From Chara braunii (Eukaryota; Streptophyta; Charophyceae; Charales; Characeae): DNA of 32,068 nucleotides. This document shows positions 22,101 to 31,100 of the stretch, piece by piece. The notes beneath the pieces were generated by a model that ran no database searches, was not told the origin of the DNA, and was given only the letters and a program-made list of their open reading frames with translations. The stretch is taken from the NCBI GenBank assembly GCA_003427395.1, contig BFEA01001051.1, forward strand, positions 98,342 to 130,409, written 5' to 3'. The stretch's first letter is position 1, and every line of letters begins with the position of its first letter. Made by a program: the position numbers and the translations under genes.

Positions 22101-23063
22101 TAACCACTCACCTGACTCTTTTCACTGCGCTCAGCTCGACTCATCTAGGGAAAGATTAGAAAAGGGAACCAGGCGAGCACTCACCATTTCTGCGAAAATA
22201 GGCTCCGGTTTGCCAATCCTATGACCGGCTGGAATGAGTTCCCAAAGCTTAGACACAGCTGCCACGTCTGCATCGGTCAGCGAAAGGCTCGACGACGGCA
22301 AGTTCAATTGGCCAAGCACCTGCACAATGACGCAAATGCAATCGACCAACCATCAGTCAAATGTACACAGGTGAATTTTCAAACCAAGACTTTTAACCTT
22401 CCACACATTAATAGCCAGCTTAAACCAATTATCTTGCACAGGTGCAAAATATACTTGCAGCTTAAACCAGCATACCTTTTTGCTGAAAAAGGTGGAAAAA
22501 ACCCACATACCGTTGCTGAAAAGGTGGGCATGAATGGCTCCATGAGTGTTGCAAGCAACCGCACAAGGCCTGCTGCTGTTGCAATCACAGTTGCACACCT
22601 CTCAGGGTTCTTCTTGTACAGCTCCCAGAATTTACTGTCCTGAAAAGCACGAAAGAGAATATGTCATTTCAACGTCATTGCTACCCCTGACAGCTTTCAT
22701 CATCATCATGGTCAAGCTTTTTGTCATCACATAACACATTCTCTGACTGTGATCTGATCATATAATATGTTTCTGTCTGCAGATGGGAAAAGATTGCACA
22801 AGAAGAAAAGAGCTCTCAGATTACAATGGGCAATGGCATCGCCACACCACTGACGAAATGTCAAAAGACAAAAATGTGGCGGGTCCATCCGGACATGTTC
22901 TAGCAGTACGTTCATTCTCATTTTGCACATTTCGAGAGTGGTGTGGCGATGCCGTTACGCTGTGATGACCACAATGATACTGATTGATGGTCATGCTGTG
23001 CCTAATTTCATGTTGCCAGTGTGTGCCGCACTCGTGGGCATGCACGCACACACACACTCACAT

Positions 23064-23127
<64 letters not shown>

Positions 23128-26060
23128 CAACTCTTTACAGAAGCAAAATCAACTGTCTCTGCTTTGCCCACCATCACACTGAAAGCCAATTGGTGGTGCT
23201 ATGCATAAGCATTAGAGGAACAGGGAAAGACATCTTGCAAACAGGATAGTCGTATTAGTCATATATGTAACTGGTGTGAGGAGGAAGAGCAGGGGAGGGC
23301 GTGCAGCTGAGAGAAGGGGAAGTGGGAGGGAAGTTAAAAGACCACAATTGCCATGATGAGTAGGATACATTACCACCGGTACACTCCACAACTCATATTC
23401 CCTCAATGTCACTAAAGACTTGCAGTCAAACTAGAACGAAGGAACAAAAGTTGAAAAAAAACAAAGCCACAAAAAGAACGAACGGGCCAGCGAAGCAATT
23501 ATCAAGCAAAACAAACCACACAATGCAAACACAGATTTCACAGGCACATTGTCATGTCAAGTGGCAAGTTAGCAAGTCACTGACCTGGTTGTACTGATTC
23601 CCATCGCCTGAGATAGTCATTGCAAGTTTCAGACCAGCTTTAAGCTTCACCTGAAAAAAGAAAGCCGATTGAAGAGAATATTCAGCATCCATCGTTCTAT
23701 AATAGAACTGTTTTCTTTGCCCCCTTTCTTTTTCTTTTTGACGAAAGATATAGGAATGTGAACACTATTCTCTTCACCAACCTTCTCACACACAAAAAAA
23801 ACTTCTCACAAAAAAGGAAGTCCGACTTTGTAGACTACTGTGCAAAGAAGACCGGTGTCCAAAATGCTTTCCAAACTTCCATATTAGGAATGTGCGTAAT
23901 ACAAATTTGTCAAAGCCACAGAATAAAACCTGCGCCCTGAAATTTTCCAATTGCTAACACAAGTGTGAACAAGCGGATTACAAAAAGGCATCCGAAAGAC
24001 GTTCAGATCCTCATCACACAACTTTTGCAATTGAGCTCCGGACGCAAATTGCAGTCAGATCCATGCAGGCCCAACTGTAATTGCAATGAGATACATCACG
24101 GGAAGTCCTAGTGTGAGTATGCCCTGAGGTTGCCTCATATCGTTCAAGAAGTAACTGACGAGAGGAGGACACCTGGAAGACATTTCATTTTCGCCTTCTC
24201 ACACTCATTCACAAACACCGGAGCAGACCGCTATTCGCAGGAAGTTCACAAACACACCACGGGGCTCAGGAACACCTTGGAAGCTTGCAATCACAGCACA
24301 GTGAGCACATGCAAATAGCCTGATTTTTTAATTTTTTTTTTTGTAATAGAAACTTAGAAAGTCCAAATCGAAGTAGAGGCTGGATGCTAGGCCTCGGAGG
24401 TGCCTGTCATTGTACTCGACCAGCGGGAGATCAGTTGGCTTGTGACAGCACCAAGGACAGTCTCCTCCAGGGGGCATCATTCGTGAATTTTTTGTTGTCC
24501 TAATCAGATCGCAGGTCGCACCCTACGGGGGTGCGACCCAGACCTGTCTCTAGACCTAGACCTACACCGACCTGCACCTTCCGAGGGTCTCAGACAAGTC
24601 CCCCCCGGGCGCTACCATAGGGACTTCCCGAATTCTTGAGGACGACCGAGACGCAAGAGGGGTCACCTATATGTGGTCATTCCCGACCTGTATCACATCT
24701 AGCAGACTATGGGTGTCTACCAGCTTTTTCTACTATCAGTGCGACAACCCACCCTCCCCTGCCTAAGATGAGACCCCTACCCAGAGATCCTTCCCCCAAT
24801 TCATGCCCCAATCGACCCCCCTCAGTGGGAACACTCCGAACACAGACAGGTACCAGCCCAGATGTTCGAAGTCCAGCCCGCAAGCATTGTAAGATACAGA
24901 TGAGGCCAGGCCCACATCTCTACACAAATTCCTACCTAACCTAATCTAGACCTAAGACCTCTACCCAACCTGGCTCCCTTACCCCGCCCATGGTGAATCC
25001 ACGAGACGTGACCCAGAGATCATTGGACCACACACCACACACAACCCCCTCCAACACACACACACACACTCGTCGGACCACCTAAATGTCAACCACTCAA
25101 ACAGCCCTCCTCCCTGGGGCCGCTACCAGCATATGATGTCAAACGCTCCAAAATGAACACGAAAGGAAGAAACACAGGTGCGCGGTCCACTAAGAAACAA
25201 CGCCGCACAGCCTGATTTCTATGATGTCAAACACCTGGAAACAAAAACAAGGCCATGCGATCAACCAATCCAACAAACCTCAAACACAAAAAGAAAGACT
25301 GAAACTCCGGTGTTCAGTGAAACATCCAAGGCTAATGAGGCAACGGTCCTAAAACTGAACTCAACAACTGTACCACGGACCCTCTTTTCCACCTTCATGC
25401 AAAAGTCTGTCAGTATCAACAGCTTCAAGGGGGGGAGGGGAAAAGGGGGGGTGGGGGAGGGGAAAAGGGGGGTCGGGGAGGGGAGGATCTGTGTGCAATG
25501 CAAGTTGCTGGTTTCTCCTCCCGCCTCTCACGTCCAGCAAGCTTTACAATCAATCCCATAATCAACTCAGTAATTAATAACCTCTATTAAGTTAGTTTAA
25601 CCTGATAACAGAAATGAAAAACTGCTCATGTACCTTTTCCATGGCTTCCACATACTTCTTGACGTTTTCAGAAACCTTAGCACAGAGAGCAGCAGTCAAC
25701 TCATCCTTCTCTGGGTCCACCGCCTGTGGTACAATCCCACCATAGCCCTGACCTGCACAGATAGAGACACAAAATGACATGCAAAGATCTTTAATCATCA
25801 AAACTCATCATGTGCAACCATTCCTTCATTTGTTTAACATTTTGACCACTGGTTTCGAGTTGCATTGGAAGAGACCTAGAGGTTAACCCCTTCCACAATT
25901 TCATTCAAGAGGCCGTTTATGGCTTTTCACACCACCAAAGCTATGAGCAACAAGGTTCTCGCACCGCCCACTTCAGTCAACCCCAAGGCTTCACAGAGGA
26001 GATCCGACAGACTGATTATTGTTCTAGGTCAAGATAGAAGGATAGACACTAGCCACATTG

Positions 26061-26119
<59 letters not shown>

Positions 26120-28127
26120 GCCCCCCCCCCAAGCTTCTTCTTCCCCTTCTGTCTGTTCTTCTGTCACAAACAGATCCAAGACACATGCATGTGTGCAATC
26201 ATGTGCAGCCAAGCTAGTCTCCAGCTAGGGATTTTATGGCCTGCACATTGCAGTAATTACATTTGCATGAACAGCCAGGTAGGTGATAGAACCAGAGCGA
26301 GTCGTATTGTTGAGTATAATTCCCCGGTTGGGTGGTGGCTCGCATGCAGTGCTTCTGGTCTTCCCTGAGAGGCTCATAGTCCAACATAAGCTCGGAATTC
26401 ATGCTTCCAGACTGTCAAACATTTTTGGAAGGGGCATTCTCTCCCTACTTCAGTTGCAAATCCGGAGCTTTTCTCGCCGCTGTGTACGTCCAATGGACTG
26501 CCCCAAGGTCACCACAGTTCAGCTCAAAACTATCCATTGCTATGTCCTCTGCATCATAATTCCAGTTCCAATTCTAGGTCGCTCTTCTGGACGTACTTGG
26601 ACCCTGTTTCATGGTGACTGTTTGTTCAATCGCCAGTTACGTTCACATCGGACATTCAGACTCATACCCAACCCTACTCCTTTTTGTAATCTGTTCATGG
26701 GGACACGTGTGCAAGCAAGATCGTGGTCTTGCAGGACGATGCTGAACACCTTTTGTCCATGGGTAACTTTGCGCCTCTCATACATGATGTAATTCTAGTC
26801 AAACTATTTAGAACGGTTTTCTATCCATCACCTACTTGCAATGGTTTACTTTCTGTAAAACAGGAACAGTTACAGGCCTCATCACAACACTAAAGCAAAG
26901 GGGTTCTCAAATGCTCGATAGGATTTTCAATTACCTGCCGGTTTGTTGATGAACATGAGGCAGCGGTTCACGAAGTTCCCCAAGTTTGCAAGAAGCTCGT
27001 TGTTGACCTTGGCCTGCAGGTCTGACCACAGGAAGACCGCATCTGAAACCTGCCAATTTCAATCAAAACAGCACTATTAGTCATTAATTAAACCCACCCA
27101 TCCACAGCAGAAGATACCTTTCCAACGACTTTTATCTCCTGCAGGTTTGGCCACAGAAAGACCGTATCTGAAACCTGCCAAACTCAATAAAAATGCAAGT
27201 CTGCCAAATTCGATAAAAATGGAAGTCTGCCAAATTCTCGGACTGATAACTCACCTATGTAGAAAAGAACAAACAGAAAACGCTCTGCCTCCACGAGCTG
27301 AAAGCTGGACCCATAACTCTTCTGCTGTCGAGCTATACTCTGGAAGAGCTATAAGTTCTGGCAAGGACCTCCCCTCTCATCATATCTGCTTCAGCTCATG
27401 GGGTATCAGTATCAGATGACCCACTCCATTAAGTGCTCCAGTCACCGGGGGGGGGGGGGGGGGGGGGGGGGCAGATAATTGAACTTGCTTACTCAACCCC
27501 CCCCCGTGGAAGTTAACCCCCTGCCCCCCTCTGGAAGCCCCCTGAAAAATATTGCACCTTCAAAATTTTATTGCGGATTCCGACAGCTCTCGAAGATAGC
27601 AGTTGGAATCTGCCCTTGGGGAACGAATGTCGGTAACCTTTTTTAAGGGTATGCCTGTCGTTCAATAACAAGCATGGTGACATGCGAAACAGCCGTGCAC
27701 ACAGCACATGCGCTGAATAAACACGAGTGTGCAGGCGGACATCAGAACCACTTGAATTAAATCAGTAACTGTAATGAACACATGGACGTAAAATAGGATT
27801 TTTTGGACTCAATCTGGCCGTTTTTCGAAAAAGACACATCCAAAGATATGATGATCATAAGGATATTCACCCCTGCCCCACAGAACCATATGGAACCAGC
27901 CAAAGCCCCCACAGACTCCTGACAAAAACAGACACACGCCTCAAGAACTAAATTAGGATGTGTCTGGCAGACTCCGACTCCAAACGGGGCCTACACATAC
28001 GGAGAAGAGCCCTCACTTGGGGTGGGTCATTCTGCTTGACCAATTCTCAAATGCTCAGACTCCTTTTTTTTTTTTTTTTTTTTTGGACCATTTCTCGATT
28101 TATGCGTGTCATCCTTGCGCAGGGGCC

Positions 28128-28159
<32 letters not shown>

Positions 28160-31100
28160 ACGGATGTCCCGGAGGACAAAATGCTCAGACTCCTAACAAG
28201 GGCAAAAGAGTAAAAGACATGGCTAGAGAGCAAGAGAATTGGATAAAGTGACACTTAAAAGCCCATGCACTATACGCAGGCAACTTCATATGTCGTCCAA
28301 CAGATATTGTGACATATCTTATCAATTTGAAGAGCGCACGTATTTGACAATAGCAGGAGACGTGTGACAGATAGCAAGGGTCGGAGGACAATACCATACC
28401 TCGGGCCTGTTCGCAAGAAGGTAATATCTCCACACCTCCGGAGGAATTCCAGTTTCCTTCGCGTCGTTGCCAAAGATTCCAACCCCTCTGCTTTTCGAGA
28501 ATTTACCTGCACCCAGAGGAGTTGATGACCGACATGATGACTCAGCGAGGCAAAACAAACACAGCAGTCTGTAGGATCGAGAAATACATTGCTGCCAGGT
28601 CACAACCACCTCCGAAATCTTTTATTTTTCATAAGGGTAACGGTTGGGAGATATCATCCTTTGAACTGACCAGCCCCCAGCTAAATTCAGAGGTATTTTT
28701 GCTCATCTAATTCCATCAGAATTCGAACTCAGGTCTGCGTTTCAACAGTTGATAGGGGCGCCAACTAGGCTAGGCCAGTAGGTGTACCAACAGTCGATAG
28801 GTGCACGAACTCAGGTCTGGGTTTCAACCATCTCCCAAACCTCATCCCGTCACAACGATGATTTTATCTCTTTTCCCTTTAAAGTAGGGAGGGGCTAGGG
28901 ATAATGCCTCGTGTGATTACGGATCAAGTTTCAGACGCATGATCCGTTCACCAAGAGCTACATGTTTGTATCATTCACCCACGAGGCAGGTCTGGTCACA
29001 CCGATGTTACTACTCACACCCTACCCCAAAGTTTTTATACATGGCATGTCATGAAGGACTAGGAACAGGTATTCAGATCCCAGCAGTTCAAAAACGACAT
29101 GCATGGCACTAATTGACAAAAAGACATCCATGGCCCTAATTGACAAAAACAATCAGCAACCTTGTGAAGCATCTAGACCAACATGTGACAGGGGGCCAAT
29201 CAGTACCCAGACGAGGGCAACAACACATCGGTGGATCCGAACAATATTCATATTATAGGGGTGGTATAGGGGGTATTTGGGGGGGTATGAGGGTGTTGGG
29301 CGGTGGTTTGGGGGTGTTTGGTGGGTGTATGGGGGTATTGGGGGCGGGTATGGGGGTGTTGATGGAGTTAAAAGGGGTTCTGGACCCCTTTTTTGTCTTT
29401 TTTCTTTTTTGCGGGGTGCCGCCGACCTCCGACCGGTAGGTGCCGACCAGTCAAGGGCCGCCGACCATCAGGATATGCAACACTGATTTACGGAGATTTC
29501 CAAGCACATGAGGATTTGCCCATTATTGTCCTCCTGAAAACGCTGAAAACGCTTTGTGGTCATTGTCGTTTCTGCATGTCCATGCACGTTCATGCATTAA
29601 TAGCAGCATTATCCTGTTCAAGAACTTGCAGAAGGTGCAGAAACATTCTCCTTATCCATTATACTGTTTGTGCAGGGCGTAGCCTCATCAGCCCTCGGCA
29701 TTCAGAAAGTGTCTTTTTTCAAGGTTTTCTCGTGCACAACAAATTCTCTGTTCGCAGACGTGTGCAGAGCATGCAGCAGAACCATTATCCCTGTCCCCAT
29801 TATCATGTTGTTCATGGAGGAAGCAGCCCCACCCGACACCACAACGTGCAGAAAATGTATTTTTCTCGTACACGGCAGAGGAAAGCAGCAGCCAAAGTCA
29901 ATGCCAAGTCAGAACAGTCAGAGATCAGTCAGGGAACAGCAGCAGACCCTTTCCATTGCTGCCCACCGTGATCACCAGACAGACACACTGGACAACATTT
30001 GGAAACAGGTGCTCGCCGAAATTCGGCCTTTGCACAATTGGCAATGACCCTAATCATTGATTCCTTTCGTCTGCACTGCTCCCTGTGGATGCACTGACAA
30101 AAGATTCATGTCGCAGATGGGACATCACGGCTTTGACAACTACTCTGTGTTTACCCCCTTCGCTCCGTCCAGGCATTGATAGAAGTCCAACATTTTCAAT
30201 AACCGACGTGTGGCATCAGAAAAAGAAAACAGACATGTCCCATCATCAGGTTGCAACACTGAAAATGCAACAACAGAGTGCAACTCACCGCTCTCATAAT
30301 TCAAGTATTCGCAGACACTAATCGTCTTCATCATTGTCCATTCTTCTGCTGTCCCCAAAAGGGTGCACGGAAATATAACCTGTGTTGGTTTATGAAAAGC
30401 ACACAGAAGCAGCTCTCCTCAGTCTCCACTCTCAAGCAATCCACTGAAAGCAATCGCCCAAGCACACACCAACGACTCTCCTCCGCAGTCCCAAGCAACT
30501 GCGCGAAAATGCCCCACAAGATAGACACATGCATGTGAAACCATTTGCCCTTGCAACACCATTCCGTCACAATCAATTGACGGAACCAAAGCACTGATTA
30601 GTCGGTGTACAGCGGAACCTTTGTGAGATTCTATTACAAAACGAGTTTGCGAAAGAAGTGTTTCCTATCCTGTGATTTCTTGGACGGAGCAACTCTGCTG
30701 AAGAGCCCGTGGGATTCAGACGCAAACCGTCTGCAAAACTCTCAAATCTTGTGCCCATCGGTGTCCAGCCTCAACCCAGCAGTATTTTTTATTAGAAACG
30801 TCAAAAGTACGTTGATCTTAATGACGGTGCCATCTGAATGGTTAATCCAGCCAGCAAATCACTTTCTGTACATCGACAGGGGACCAAGGTAAACATTTGT
30901 GGTAATTTTATACCCGCTTATGACACACACTGAGCCACTGCGCAGACACTCCTTTTTTGGAAGGATTACTACAGTATTGTGTCGTCCCACATGATCGCTA
31001 GTACTAATTTGCCAAGTCCCCAAGAGGTGAAACACCCCTAAAACCTAAACCGAAAGCCGCAATATTATTAATTAACAGTTGAGGTGACTTCCACCACTTG

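Larger units (their letters stand above)
21241..22184. other. MetRS intron h-i
   Basis: Contains MITE copy 3, the nad5 NUMT, and, near 22050-22082, five tandem ACTCA units. The rest shows no recognisable feature. Confidence 0.9.
23651..25633. other. MetRS intron e-f, longest (1983 bp)
   Basis: Contains the perfect hairpin, C-rich AGACCTA region and the G-run cluster. No coding segment recognised. Confidence 0.85.

Noticed and set aside
28085-28177. Functional U6 gene
   Set aside because: No T-run terminator, no upstream TATA or upstream sequence element, and a poly(A) tail with TSDs instead.
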